From Nocardia tenerifensis NBRC 101015 (GTDB lineage: Bacteria; Actinomycetota; Actinomycetes; Mycobacteriales; Mycobacteriaceae), in assembly GCF_000308715.1 (NCBI RefSeq), contig NZ_BAGH01000376.1, forward strand, positions 1 through 47,610: DNA of 47,610 nucleotides, given 5' to 3'. Shown in pieces: positions 36,182-44,799 of the stretch. The stretch's first letter is position 1. Each line of letters starts with the position of its first letter. Made by a program: the position numbers and the translations under genes. Under the pieces are notes generated by a model. The model saw nothing but the letters and a program-made list of their open reading frames with translations. It was not told the DNA's origin and made no database searches.

Positions 36182-37825
36182 TCAGGGAGCGATTTTGGCG
36201 CGCACCGTCGCGTGCAGCTCGCGCAGACTGGAGCGCTCGGTCGCCACCTCCAAAACCCGCATGCCATGGGCGTTTCCGGCCAGTTCGACGGCCAGCTGTT
36301 CGGGGTCGACCTGCCGGTGCGGGATACGATAGGCCGCGCACAACGCCGCCAGGTCCATCCCGTGCGGCGTGCCGAAGACGCGCTCGAACACCCCCGCGTA
36401 CTGCGGATCACCCTGCTCCAACAGTTCGAAGATGCCGCCGCCGTCGTCGTTGGCGACCACGATGGTCAGGTCCGCGGGCCGAGGCTCGCCGGGGCCGATG
36501 AGCAGGCCGGACGCATCGTGCAGGAAGGTCAGGTCGCCGATCAGCGCCACGGTGCGGCCCTCGTGCCGCAGCGCCGCCCCGACCGCGGTGGAGACGGTGC
36601 CGTCGATGCCCGCGACGCCGCGGTTGGACAGCACCCTGATGCCGGGGCGCGGGTGCGAGACCAGCGCCGCGTCGCGCACCGGATTGGAGGCGCCGAGCAG
36701 TAGTTGGTCGCCCTCCCGCAGCGCGTTCATCACGACCGCGGCCACGTGCAGGCCGGTCGGCTTCGGGTGCCGGTCGAGTTCCTGGCGCACCACGTGATTC
36801 GCCTTCGCGTCGAGCTCGCGGCAGTACGCCAGCCACTCCGGGCGCGGCGTGCCGGTGGTGACCGCCCTGGTCCCGGTGCCGAGGACATTGCCCGAGACGT
36901 CGGGCCAGCGCGGCCCGGTGGTGAGCGCGTAGACCCGAACAGCCGGATCCGCAAGGACTTTCGAAACCTGACGATGCAGGGTCGGTCGACCGGTGATGAT
37001 GGCCTGGCGCGGCTTCAGCAGCGGCAGCGCGAGCGGATGCAGGGCGGGGCCGTGCATGGGGGCGGTGGGCTCCGCGACGGTGGGCAGCTCGGCGAGCTCC
37101 GGCCGCAGGCCCGCGCCGTGGCCGGAGATGACGACGGTGTCGGGGGTGAGGTCCAGATCGAGCGGCACGTCCAGGGTGGCGTACTGGGTCTTGGTCCACG
37201 CCTGGTCGTCCGCGCGCCCGCCCGGCGCCAGCTCGCCCGGCGCGAGGTCGGGCACCAGCGGCTCGCGCAGCGGGATGTCGAAGTGCACCGGGCCCGCGTT
37301 GCCGGAGCGAGTGCCCCTGGCCGCCGCGAGCACGCGGCAGACCGCTGAGCGCCACTGACTGTTCTGATGCCCGTACGCCGCGCAGTCGGCGGTCACGTCC
37401 TCCTTCTCGGCGAGGCCGAGGCTGACGGTGGCGCGGACCTGGCTGCCGAACAGGCCGAGCTGCTCCACCGTCTGATTCGCGCCGGAGCCCAGCATCTCGT
37501 AGGGCCGGTTGGCGCTGAGCACGACCAGCGGGACGCGGGCGTAGTTGGCCTCCAGCACGGCGGGGCCGAGATTGGCCACCGCGGTCCCCGACGTCATCAC
37601 CACGGGCACCGGCAGGCGGCTGGCCACCGACAAGCCGATGGCGAGGAAGCCCGCCGTGCGCTCATCGACGCGCATGTGCAGCCGCAGCCGCCCCGCGGCG
37701 TCGGCGGCCTGCAGCGCGAAGGCCAGCGGGGCGTTGCGCGAGCCGGGGCACAGGACGACATCCCGCACCCCGCCGCGCGCGAGTTCGTCCACCACGACCT
37801 GCGCTTGTGCTGTAGACGGGTTCAC
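36182..37825 (-). CDS. menD: SEPHCHC synthase MenD
   Basis: This thiamine-diphosphate enzyme (547 residues) joins isochorismate and 2-oxoglutarate in menaquinone synthesis. The catalytic Glu55 is in [27 protein letters not shown] near 26 and the ThDP/Mg site [13 protein letters not shown]...[14 protein letters not shown] are present. The start is GTG 37825 with AGAGG eight bases upstream. The length is typical. It stands between small unknown genes and is apart from menB and menE. menF and menC are not in the window. Confidence 0.95.
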   Translation of the reverse strand: MNPSTAQAQVVVDELARGGVRDVVLCPGSRNAPLAFALQAADAAGRLRLHMRVDERTAGFLAIGLSVASRLPVPVVMTSGTAVANLGPAVLEANYARVPLVVLSANRPYEMLGSGANQTVEQLGLFGSQVRATVSLGLAEKEDVTADCAAYGHQNSQWRSAVCRVLAAARGTRSGNAGPVHFDIPLREPLVPDLAPGELAPGGRADDQAWTKTQYATLDVPLDLDLTPDTVVISGHGAGLRPELAELPTVAEPTAPMHGPALHPLALPLLKPRQAIITGRPTLHRQVSKVLADPAVRVYALTTGPRWPDVSGNVLGTGTRAVTTGTPRPEWLAYCRELDAKANHVVRQELDRHPKPTGLHVAAVVMNALREGDQLLLGASNPVRDAALVSHPRPGIRVLSNRGVAGIDGTVSTAVGAALRHEGRTVALIGDLTFLHDASGLLIGPGEPRPADLTIVVANDDGGGIFELLEQGDPQYAGVFERVFGTPHGMDLAALCAAYRIPHRQVDPEQLAVELAGNAHGMRVLEVATERSSLRELHATVRAKIAP

Positions 37826-37962
37826 AGCTCCAGCCTCTCAGACAGTAGGCCTCGCGTCTTCGTCGCCCTGCTCACACCGGCCAGGCCGCTTGTCGAAGTT
37901 CGGATGGATGCATCCGGGTCCGCCGAGCCGCGCGATGAATGGGCCCGAACGGCGAAACGCGC

Positions 37963-38005
37963 CGCACATCGAAAGATCCGGCCGCGGGCGGCCGGTCGAT
38001 GTGCG
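37963..38005. terminator. Long bulged hairpin after the DUF6918-like gene
   Basis: Outer arms CGCACATCGA / TCGATGTGCG (10 bases) and inner arms CCGGCCGC / GCGGCCGG (8 bases) are joined with a one-sided AAGAT bulge (37973-37977) and a GG turn, giving an unusually long stem of 18 pairs. It lies 27 bases beyond the stop at 38032 and probably terminates that gene. Confidence 0.6.
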
Positions 38006-38031
38006 ACGCGTTCGACGTGCACGGTGTCGAT

Positions 38032-38478
38032 TCAGTTGGCGTGCTTCTGAACCAGGTCGCCGACTCGCGGCAGCGCCTCGATGACGTTCTTCTTCGCCGA
38101 CGAACGCATCGACGAGTAGACCTTCTTCAGCGCGGGCCGGGTGGACGCGTCGGCGCGGGCGTCGGTGACCGAGAGCAGCGCCTCGGCGACCTCGTCGGAC
38201 TTGGCGACCAGCAGATCGCCGAACGTGCCCGACCCCGTCGCGGCGTACTCCTGCCAGAACGGGTCCAACTGCGCAAGCAGCTTGGGCGCCAACGACTCCA
38301 GCGCATCAGGAACGATCGACGGGCTGATCTTCTTGACCGCCGCGTAGCCACCCTTCACAGCCAGGCCGGACGCACCACCCTTGTCCGAGACCTCGGCATC
38401 AAGAACCTCGACGGCATCGGCGAGAAAAGCCGGGCGCTTGGCGTCGTCGAGCAGGGATTCAGACAGTGCTGCAACCAC
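38032..38478 (-). CDS. DUF6918-like conserved helical protein
   Basis: This protein has 148 residues when started at GTG 38478, where GGAGG is eight bases upstream; the open frame goes to 38559, but the extra 27 residues look non-coding. The family-like N-terminus has LLDDAKRPAFLADAVEVLDAEVSDKGG, then VKGGYAAVKKISPSIV and FWQEYAATGSG. It is all helix, with no signal or membrane segment. The family is of unknown function. The assignment to DUF6918 is from memory of the pattern. Confidence 0.65.
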   Translation of the reverse strand: MVAALSESLLDDAKRPAFLADAVEVLDAEVSDKGGASGLAVKGGYAAVKKISPSIVPDALESLAPKLLAQLDPFWQEYAATGSGTFGDLLVAKSDEVAEALLSVTDARADASTRPALKKVYSSMRSSAKKNVIEALPRVGDLVQKHAN

Positions 38479-38563
38479 TTTCAGGTCCTCCGGAATAGGT
38501 TTCGATGAACGAGCAGGCGCAACTATACGCATCCCCGCGCGACTGGTCGCGGCACTCACCGGC

Positions 38564-39268
38564 TCAAGGCTGCCACGGCAGCAGCTGCACCATCAATCCT
38601 TCGCAGTCCGCGAGCAAATTGCCCTGCTCATCGAGCAATTCGGCGGTGATGAAGGTCTTGCGCCCCTCGATGCGGTCGACACGACCCCGCACCGTCAGCG
38701 GCACCTCGAGCGGAGTGATCTTGCGATAGTTCACATGCAGATACGCGGTGCGGCTGATCGGTCGTCCGGCGTAGTGCACGATCATGCCGAGCAGATCGTC
38801 GAACAGCAGCGGGAGCACGCCGCCGTGCGCGGCGCCGTTGCCGCCGAGGTGAAAACGCCGGAACTCACCGGTCATCCGGATGCCGTCCGGGCCCGCCTCG
38901 ACCACCTGCCACGGCAGCAGCAGAAGGCTTCCGCGCCCGGGCAATTCGACGGCGCGGCCCGCGGGACCCTGGAGTTCGGGCGCGCGATAGGGCTCGAGCA
39001 ACGCGATCAATTCCTGCGCCCGGTCGAGTGCCGCGCCGAAGACCTCGTCGGGCGCGTCCACCGAGACCGCGAGATCCTGCAGCGTCCGCATCGCCTCGAC
39101 GAACGGGCCGAAATTGCGCCCGATCTTCGCGCGGGAGACCTTCGGGAATCCCCCGTGCTTCTCGTACCGGGACTCGTCCACCGCGCTGCGGTCGATAACC
39201 GGTTTCACTCGCCCTCCCGCCACCCGGCCGCCGCCCCTCATTGAATCGCTTCGCGATGCTTTCTCCAT
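38564..39268 (-). CDS. PaaI-like hot-dog thioesterase
   Basis: This protein of up to 234 residues has a thioesterase domain in its second half with the motif NGAAHGGVLPLLFDDLLGMI, followed by TAYLHVNYRKITPLEVPLTVRGRV. The N-terminal half is a helical segment of about 110 residues that is longer than in E. coli PaaI. GTG about 21 codons inside (VKPVIDRSA) is an alternative start with GGGAGG near it. It is divergent from menB with 95 bases between. A role with acyl-CoA intermediates, perhaps DHNA-CoA hydrolysis, is possible but not shown. Confidence 0.8.
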   Translation of the reverse strand: MEKASRSDSMRGGGRVAGGRVKPVIDRSAVDESRYEKHGGFPKVSRAKIGRNFGPFVEAMRTLQDLAVSVDAPDEVFGAALDRAQELIALLEPYRAPELQGPAGRAVELPGRGSLLLLPWQVVEAGPDGIRMTGEFRRFHLGGNGAAHGGVLPLLFDDLLGMIVHYAGRPISRTAYLHVNYRKITPLEVPLTVRGRVDRIEGRKTFITAELLDEQGNLLADCEGLMVQLLPWQP

Positions 39269-39363
39269 AGATGCACGGTATCGCGTTGTTTTACACCGTC
39301 AAGTCACCTCGTGACCACGGCACCGAGTTATCCCCTCCGACATCGAGGGCAATAATCACTCGG

Positions 39364-40257
39364 GTGACGTTCAATCCGAAGTTGTGGCGACCCGTCCCCG
39401 GGTTCGAGAACCTGACCGACATCACCTACCACCGGCACATCGAGCAGGGCACGGTCCGTGTCGCCTTCGATCGCCCCGAGGTGCGTAATGCGTTCCGCCC
39501 CCACACGGTCGACGAACTCTATCGGGCGCTCGACCACGCGCGGATGACCCCGGACGTCGGCGCGGTGCTGCTCACCGGCAACGGGCCGAGCGAGAAGGAC
39601 GGCGGCTGGGCCTTCTGCTCCGGCGGCGACCAGCGCATCCGCGGCCGCAACGGCTACCAGTACGCCAGCGGCGAGACCGCGGACACCGTCGATCAGGCCC
39701 GCGCGGGGCGGCTGCACATCCTCGAGGTGCAGCGGCTGATCCGGTTCATGCCGAAGGTGGTCATCGCGCTGGTGAACGGCTGGGCCGCGGGCGGCGGGCA
39801 CAGTCTGCACGTGGTCTGCGATCTGACGCTGGCCAGCCGCGAGCACGCGCGCTTCAAGCAGACCGACGCCGACGTCGGCAGCTTCGACGGCGGTTACGGC
39901 AGCGCCTATCTCGCGAAAATGGTGGGCCAGAAGTTCGCCCGCGAGATCTTCTTCCTCGGCCGGCCCTACACCGCCGAGGAGATGCATCAGATGGGTGCGG
40001 TGAACAAGGTCGTGGACCACGCCGAACTGGAAGACGTCGCGCTGGAATGGACCGCCGACATCAACGGCAAATCGCCGCAGGCACAACGGATGTTGAAGTA
40101 CGCGTTCAATCTGCTCGACGACGGACTGGTCGGCCAGCAGCTGTTCGCGGGCGAGGCGACGCGGATGGCCTACATGACCGACGAGGCGGTGGAGGGCCGC
40201 GACGCGTTCCTGGCGAAGCGCAAGCCCGACTGGACCCCCTACCCCTGGTATTTCTGA
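39364..40257 (+). CDS. menB: 1,4-dihydroxy-2-naphthoyl-CoA synthase MenB
   Basis: This 297-residue crotonase-fold enzyme closes the second ring of menaquinone from OSB-CoA. GTG 39364 gives VTFNPKLWRPVPGFENLTD, close to the M. tuberculosis N-terminus; the upstream open frame to 39271 is unlikely to be coding. The active-site segments are FCSGGDQRIRG, NGWAAGGGHSLHVVCDLTLAS and FKQTDADVGSFDGGYGSAYL with the catalytic Asp. The C-terminus RKPDWTPYPWYF is typical. A weak ribosome site may mean a leaderless or AT-rich -10-led transcript. The next gene follows by one base. Confidence 0.95.
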   Translation: MTFNPKLWRPVPGFENLTDITYHRHIEQGTVRVAFDRPEVRNAFRPHTVDELYRALDHARMTPDVGAVLLTGNGPSEKDGGWAFCSGGDQRIRGRNGYQYASGETADTVDQARAGRLHILEVQRLIRFMPKVVIALVNGWAAGGGHSLHVVCDLTLASREHARFKQTDADVGSFDGGYGSAYLAKMVGQKFAREIFFLGRPYTAEEMHQMGAVNKVVDHAELEDVALEWTADINGKSPQAQRMLKYAFNLLDDGLVGQQLFAGEATRMAYMTDEAVEGRDAFLAKRKPDWTPYPWYF

Positions 40258-40258
40258 C

Positions 40259-40651
40259 ATGGACATCCTCAGCAGCCGGATCATCCTGCGGCCGACCGAC
40301 TACGAGCGGACGCTCGCTTTCTACCGTGACAGCCTCGGGCTGGCCATCGCGCGAGAATATCCAGGTGGAACCGTTTTCTTCGCTGGACAGTCGCTGATCG
40401 AGGTGGCCGCGCACGGCGGATCGGGCCGGCCGTCGCAGTTCGACGGTGCTATTTGGCTGCAGGTGCGCGACGTCTCGGACGCGGCGGCGGAGCTCGCGCT
40501 GAAGGGCGTCGCCCTCGATCGGGCGCCCGTTCAGGAGCCGTGGGGACTGATCGAGATGTGGGTGCGCGACCCGGACGGGGTACCGATCGTGCTCGTCGAG
40601 ATTCCGCCGGATCACCCCATCCGACGGGATACCCGCAGGTCAGCGGGCTGA
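40259..40651 (+). CDS. VOC family protein downstream of menB
   Basis: This 130-residue protein has the two-module VOC fold: IILRPTDYERTLAFYRDSLGLAIARE, FAGQSLIEVAAHGG, then GAIWLQVRDVSDAAAEL and MWVRDPDGVPIVLVEIP with a conserved Glu. It begins one base after the menB stop, so it is translationally coupled. A glyoxalase-like gene also follows menB in M. tuberculosis. The substrate is not known. It is unrelated in detail to the VOC at 23939. Confidence 0.85.
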   Translation: MDILSSRIILRPTDYERTLAFYRDSLGLAIAREYPGGTVFFAGQSLIEVAAHGGSGRPSQFDGAIWLQVRDVSDAAAELALKGVALDRAPVQEPWGLIEMWVRDPDGVPIVLVEIPPDHPIRRDTRRSAG

Positions 40652-40911
40652 GTTTACATTTGCAAGTGCAATCGGGCGGCGAGCCGAGTTGCCAACGGCC
40701 GTCTCGGCGAGGACGATAACGCTCGATGGCCGCCGACCGCCGATGCCCGGCCGGCCACCGTGCGTAACCCGTCCGACGAGTGAATCGCAGTCTCGATGCC
40801 TGGCGTACCTGAACCCCATTTCCCGGGGGCGGCCACCCGCGTCCCGCGCCGCCCCAGCAAACCGACCACCCGTTCCGCGTTCGGCGACGCGGACATGACA
40901 CGATCGCTACC

Positions 40912-40977
40912 GTGAGCGAGCGCAGTGGGCGAGCCGTAGGCACAGTGCCTCTGGGGAACAGCGAGGTGGAGTCGTGA
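40912..40977 (+). CDS. MIRU-like element, first of a tandem pair before menE
   Basis: A 21-codon frame starts GTGAGCGAGCGCAG (VSERSGRAVGTVPLGNSEVES) and ends with TGA in GTGA that starts the second element. It contains the palindrome GGCAC-A-GTGCC where the secE copy has hairpin arms GGCAC/GTGCC. No strong ribosome site is present. Translation is inferred from frame conservation of the ends. The 260-base stretch before it (40652-40911) shows no gene; it holds an inverted repeat TTGCA-AG-TGCAA near 40663-40674. Confidence 0.65.
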   Translation: MSERSGRAVGTVPLGNSEVES

Positions 40978-41045
40978 GCGAGCGAACCATCGACACAGCG
41001 TCCTCGCGAACGATGGAGCCGAGCGCTAGCGAGGTGGAGTCGTGA
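40974..41045 (+). CDS. MIRU-like element, second of a tandem pair before menE
   Basis: A 23-codon frame starts GTGAGCGAGCG (VSERTIDTASS...) and ends ...SASEVES with TGA overlapping the GTG of menE as GTGA. The arms CCATCG and CGATGG flank a CACAG loop. They differ in sequence from the arms of the secE copy but still pair, which supports a structured RNA. The three-unit chain of GTGA overlaps means the ribosome could pass from one to the next and then to menE. Confidence 0.68.
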   Translation: MSERTIDTASSRTMEPSASEVES

Positions 41046-42202
41046 GTCGCACTCTCCGCACCCTGCCCATGCCTACCGGCTCCGGGGCGGGCGAGGTGCT
41101 GCCGCATCTGCGAGAAGCGTTGGAGGGCAACGGGCCCGCGTGGCTGCCGATCCCGACCAGCGACCGTCGCGAGGCCAGGCGGCTCAGCGACGCGCTCTCC
41201 CCCGGCGAGACCATCGATGACGAGGTCGCGCTCGTGGTGACCACGTCCGGCACCACCGGCGTGCCGAAGGGGGCCATGCTGAGCGCCGCCGCGCTGCGGG
41301 CCAGCGGCACCGCCACCCATGACCGACTGGGCGGGCCGGGCACCTGGCTGCTGGCCCTGCCGACGCACCACATCGCGGGCATCCAGGTCTTGTTGCGCAG
41401 CATCCTGGCTGGCACCCAGCCGACCATTCTCGACGTGTCGGGCGGGTTTCTGCCCGAGGCGCTGGCCGGTGCGGTCTCGGCCATGCGCGGCGAGCGTCGC
41501 TATACCGCGCTGGTGCCGACCCAGCTGATCAAGGCGCTCGACGCGCCCGTCGCCGCGGCCGCGCTCGCCCAGCTCGACGGCGTCCTCGTCGGCGGCGCGG
41601 CCACGCCGGTGCCGGTGTACGAGCGCGCGAAAGCGGCCGGTATCAACGTGGTTCGCACCTACGGCATGAGCGAGACCTGCGGCGGCTGCGTCTACGACGG
41701 CCTGCCGCTGGACGGCACGCAGGTCCGCATCGAGGACGGCAGGGTAGTGCTCGGCGGCGCGATGATCGCCTCGGGCTACCGCGGGCAGCCGGACCATCCG
41801 GCCTTCGCCGAGCCGGGCTGGTTCCGGACCGAGGACGCGGGCACCTTTATCGAGGGCAGGCTCAACATCACCGGCCGACTCGACGAGGCGATCATGACCG
41901 GCGGACTGCTGGTGATCCCGCAGGTGGTCGAGGCCGTGCTGATGAACCACCCGGCCATCCGCGAGTGCGTGGTGCTCGGCCTGCCCGACGAGCGCCTCGG
42001 TCAGCGCGTGGCGGTCGTGGTGGTCCCGGCGCCCGGCGCCGTGCCGACCCTCGAGGAACTGCGCGAACACGTAGTGGCGGAACTGGATTCGATAGCCGCG
42101 CCCCGCGAACTCACGCTGGTCGACGAGATCCCCATGCGCGGCCCGGGCAAGCCCGACCGCACCAGGCTCCGGGAAAGTCTGCTCACCGAGTCGCCGCGCT
42201 GA
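41042..42202 (+). CDS. menE: O-succinylbenzoate-CoA ligase MenE
   Basis: This 386-residue acyl-adenylating enzyme activates OSB for MenB. The P-loop is VVTTSGTTGVPKGAM near 66-80. THHIAG, TYGMSETCGG (near 206) and GWFRTEDAG follow, and the C-terminal catalytic lysine is in MRGPGKPDRTRLRE. It is shorter than E. coli MenE at the N-terminus, which is usual in mycobacteria. The start GTG 41042 overlaps the stop of the second MIRU-like mini-ORF. It converges with vapC. Confidence 0.94.
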   Translation: MSRTLRTLPMPTGSGAGEVLPHLREALEGNGPAWLPIPTSDRREARRLSDALSPGETIDDEVALVVTTSGTTGVPKGAMLSAAALRASGTATHDRLGGPGTWLLALPTHHIAGIQVLLRSILAGTQPTILDVSGGFLPEALAGAVSAMRGERRYTALVPTQLIKALDAPVAAAALAQLDGVLVGGAATPVPVYERAKAAGINVVRTYGMSETCGGCVYDGLPLDGTQVRIEDGRVVLGGAMIASGYRGQPDHPAFAEPGWFRTEDAGTFIEGRLNITGRLDEAIMTGGLLVIPQVVEAVLMNHPAIRECVVLGLPDERLGQRVAVVVVPAPGAVPTLEELREHVVAELDSIAAPRELTLVDEIPMRGPGKPDRTRLRESLLTESPR

Positions 42203-42212
42203 CATCGGCCGC

Positions 42213-42641
42213 TCAGTCCGTGAACGGGTCGCGCACCGAGATGGCCGGGTACTTCCGGAAGTCGCGGTCCCGCGTGTAGATCGTCGAGACGCCGTGCTCG
42301 AGCATGAGCGCGACGATCACCGCGTCGGGCACCTCGTTGCCCCGCCCGCCGCCGACCCGGGTATAGCACCGCCAGAAGTTCGCGCCCTCCGCGACCACCC
42401 GGATCGACGGCGACGCCAGCACCGCGTCGATGGCCTGCTGGGCCGCCGCGATCGGCAACGGCGACGAGCAGATCGTCGGATGCGTGACGATCCGTAGGTA
42501 GCTCTGCAAGACGGGCCAGAACACGGTCGTCAGCTCCGGCCCGCGCAGCATGTCTTGCACGAGCGCGGCGGCCTGTCGATGCACGGGCGAACCGGCGTCC
42601 GAGGCGTAGATCAGGAGATTGGTGTCGACCGTGCGCGACAT
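42213..42641 (-). CDS. vapC: PIN-domain ribonuclease toxin VapC
   Basis: This 142-residue PIN-domain toxin should cleave RNA. It has the N-terminal catalytic Asp in SRTVDTNLLIYASDAGS, a second acidic site around GNEVPDAVIVALMLEHGV, and the third in IYTRDRDFRKYP. The start is ATG 42641, where TGATG overlaps the vapB stop by one base. A longer frame reaching 42875 is the shadow of vapB. The RNA target cannot be told. Confidence 0.92.
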   Translation of the reverse strand: MSRTVDTNLLIYASDAGSPVHRQAAALVQDMLRGPELTTVFWPVLQSYLRIVTHPTICSSPLPIAAAQQAIDAVLASPSIRVVAEGANFWRCYTRVGGGRGNEVPDAVIVALMLEHGVSTIYTRDRDFRKYPAISVRDPFTD

Positions 42642-42871
42642 CAGTCGGCCGCGTCCAGCGCCGCGTACAGCGCGTGCTTGTCCTCGATATCGACGCGCAG
42701 GCCGAGATTCGTACTCGGCCAAGCGATATCGACGGAGGGCAGCCGGTCTTCCTGGGCGATCGCACTGGCGAGCAGTTCGGAAACCAATTGTCCCAAGGTC
42801 TTTCCCTCCCGCTTGGATCGATGTCGAAGGTGCTCCAAGACGACGGCATCGATGTCTATTGTCGTCCGCAT
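42641..42871 (-). CDS. vapB: Ribbon-helix-helix antitoxin VapB
   Basis: This 76-residue antitoxin has an N-terminal ribbon-helix-helix (MRTTIDIDAVVLEHLRHRSK, GKTLGQLVSELLASAI), and a C-terminal part (LPSVDIAWPSTNLGLRVDIED) that would wrap over the toxin active site. It is co-translated with vapC. Its start codon lies one base from a palindromic operator, so the mRNA may be leaderless, as in many mycobacterial vapB genes. It autoregulates with VapC by family habit. Confidence 0.9.
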   Translation of the reverse strand: MRTTIDIDAVVLEHLRHRSKREGKTLGQLVSELLASAIAQEDRLPSVDIAWPSTNLGLRVDIEDKHALYAALDAAD

Positions 42872-42904
42872 GCATCTGATGCTATCCGATTACGCATCTG
42901 ATGC
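42872..42904. promoter_or_regulatory. vapBC operator: two identical palindromes one face apart
   Basis: GCATCTGATGC occurs twice, at 42872-42882 and 42894-42904; each is GCATC-T-GATGC. The start-to-start distance is 22 bases, about two helical turns, so two VapB dimers would sit on one face of the DNA. On the minus strand TAGCAT lies seven bases before the vapB ATG and could be a -10 box for a leaderless transcript. Confidence 0.8.
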
Positions 42905-42963
42905 ATAGGGGTTGTCATCGGCGTGCAAGGGCCGTGCAAGAGGCGAGCCGCACAGTCTTACCC

Positions 42964-43951
42964 ATGACTTCTTTCACACCCACTTCAGCACTCGCCGTCG
43001 AGGCGGACGGGCTGGTCAAGGTGTTCGGGGAACAGCGCGCCGTCGACGGCGTGAGCCTGGCGGTGCCGCAAGGCTCTGTGTACGGCGTGCTCGGACCGAA
43101 CGGCGCCGGCAAGACCACGACCATCAAGATGCTGGCCACCCTGCTGCGGCTCGACGGCGGCAGCGCCCGCATCTTCGGCCACGACGTGGTCGCCGAGCCG
43201 ACGGCCGTGCGGTCGCTGGTCGGCGTCACCGGCCAGTACGCCTCGGTCGACGAGGACCTCTCCGCCACCGAGAACCTGATCCTGTTCTCCCGCCTGCTCG
43301 GCCTGAGCCGCGCCGACGCGCGCCGCAAGTCGGCCGAGCTGCTCGAGGAGTTCGATCTGGTCGAGGCGGCGGCCAAGCCGCTCAAGAACTTCTCCGGCGG
43401 CATGCGGCGCAGGCTCGATCTGGCGGCCAGTCTCATCTCGACCCCGCCGCTGCTGTTCCTCGACGAGCCGACCACCGGCCTCGACCCGCGCACCCGCGCC
43501 CCAGATGTGGGACACCATCCGCAGACTGGTTCGCGAGGGCGCGACGGTGCTGCTCACCACGCAGTACCTGGACGAGGCCGATCAGCTGGCCGACCGCATC
43601 GCGGTGATCGACCACGGCCGGGTGATCGCCGACGGCACCGCCGACGAGCTCAAGGCCTCGGTCGGCGGCTCCTCGCTGCACCTCACCCTGGTCGACCGGG
43701 GTCAGCTCGACGAGGCCAGGCGCATCGTCAGCGAGTTCCTCGGCAGCGAGGCGACCATCACGCCGGAGGCGGGCCGGCTGACCGCGCCGCTGCAGGACGC
43801 GGGCGTCACCGCCGATCTGCTGATTCGCCTGCGCGAGTGGGAGATCGGGATCGAGGAGATCACCGTCAGCAAGCCGAGCCTGGACGAGGTCTTCCTCACC
43901 ATCACCGGCCGACCGGCCGACGACACCGACACCGAAAGGAGCGCGGCATGA
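42964..43951 (+). pseudogene. DrrA-type ABC exporter ATPase, frameshifted
   Basis: An ABC ATPase of the daunorubicin-resistance DrrA type: Walker [12 protein letters not shown], signature [17 protein letters not shown] and Walker [17 protein letters not shown] are in one frame up to about 43500. The rest ([31 protein letters not shown], then the DrrA C-terminal domain) is in the next frame. Removing one C from CCCC at 43499-43502 restores one frame of 328 residues, the normal family length. The ATG start lacks a ribosome site. The stop overlaps the next gene as ATGA, as in an intact operon. It may be a real mutation or an assembly error. Confidence 0.85.
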
Positions 43952-44785
43952 CCACGATCACCGCCCCCTCTCCCGCACGCCGGGCCGCGCCCGTGAACAT
44001 CCCCGAGGTGAGCGATCACATCGGCCTGCGCAGGGCGGTGGAAGACCTCGTTCACCATGGCCTACCGCGGACTGCTCAAGATCAAGCACAATCCGGAGCA
44101 GCTGTTCGACGTCACCGTCCAGCCGATCCTGTTCACCGCCCTGTTCGCCTACATCTTCGGCGGGGCGATCGGCGGATCCGTGCACGACTACCTGCCCACC
44201 CTGATCCCCGGCATCCTGGTGCAGACGGTGGTGCTGACCTCGGTCGTCACCGGAACCCAGCTGCGCGAGGACATGGACAAGGGCGTCTTCGACCGCTTCA
44301 AATCCCTGCCCATCGCCCGCATCTCGGCGCTGGCCGGCGCCTTGATCGCCGACATGGTGCGCTACACCATCGCGACGGTGCTCACCGTCGTGGTCGGGCT
44401 GTGCATCGGCTACCGCCCCGACGGCGGCTTCGCCGGCGTCGTGGTGGCCGGGCTGGTCATCATCGTGTGCTCGTTCGCGGTCAGCTGGATCTGGGCGCTC
44501 GTCGGCGTCACCGGCAAGAGCGCCTCCGGCGTGCAGGGCATGTCGATGATGATCATGTTCCCGCTGACCTTCATGTCCGGCGCGCTGGCGCCGGTGCAGA
44601 CGATGCCGGGCTGGCTGCAGGGCCTGAACCACGTGAACCCGGTCTACTACATGGTGAACGCGTGCCAGGACCTGATGAACGGCAACGTCTACGGCAGCAA
44701 CCTGGCCTACTCGCTGCTCGGCTCGGCGGTGGTGATCGCGATCTTCGCCCCGCTGGCCGTCAAGGCGTACATGCGCCGGGCGTGA
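43948..44785 (+). pseudogene. DrrB-type ABC exporter permease, frameshifted
   Basis: The membrane partner of the DrrA-type ATPase. ATG 43948 ([12 protein letters not shown]) begins in one frame up to about 44050; the remaining [26 protein letters not shown], with about six hydrophobic segments of the ABC-2 type, is in the +1 frame. Dropping one base near 44050 (G in CTCGTTC) joins them as EDLFTMAYRG and gives 278 residues, the normal length. If the shift is real, only the 242-residue downstream part from ATG 44057, lacking the N-terminal cytoplasmic tail, could be made, without a ribosome site. Confidence 0.83.
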
Positions 44786-44799
44786 TTTGGTCGAAAAAC

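Noticed and set aside
40654..40896. An 80-codon minus-strand open frame between the VOC gene and the MIRU-like pair
   Set aside because: No ribosome site, no recognisable domain and low-complexity Arg/Ala content; long open frames are frequent by chance at this base composition.
43495..43505. Programmed +1 frameshifting in the ABC ATPase gene
   Set aside because: A CCCC run exists, but no stimulatory structure or in-frame stop at the site was seen, and a second unrelated shift in the next gene makes mutation or error more likely.
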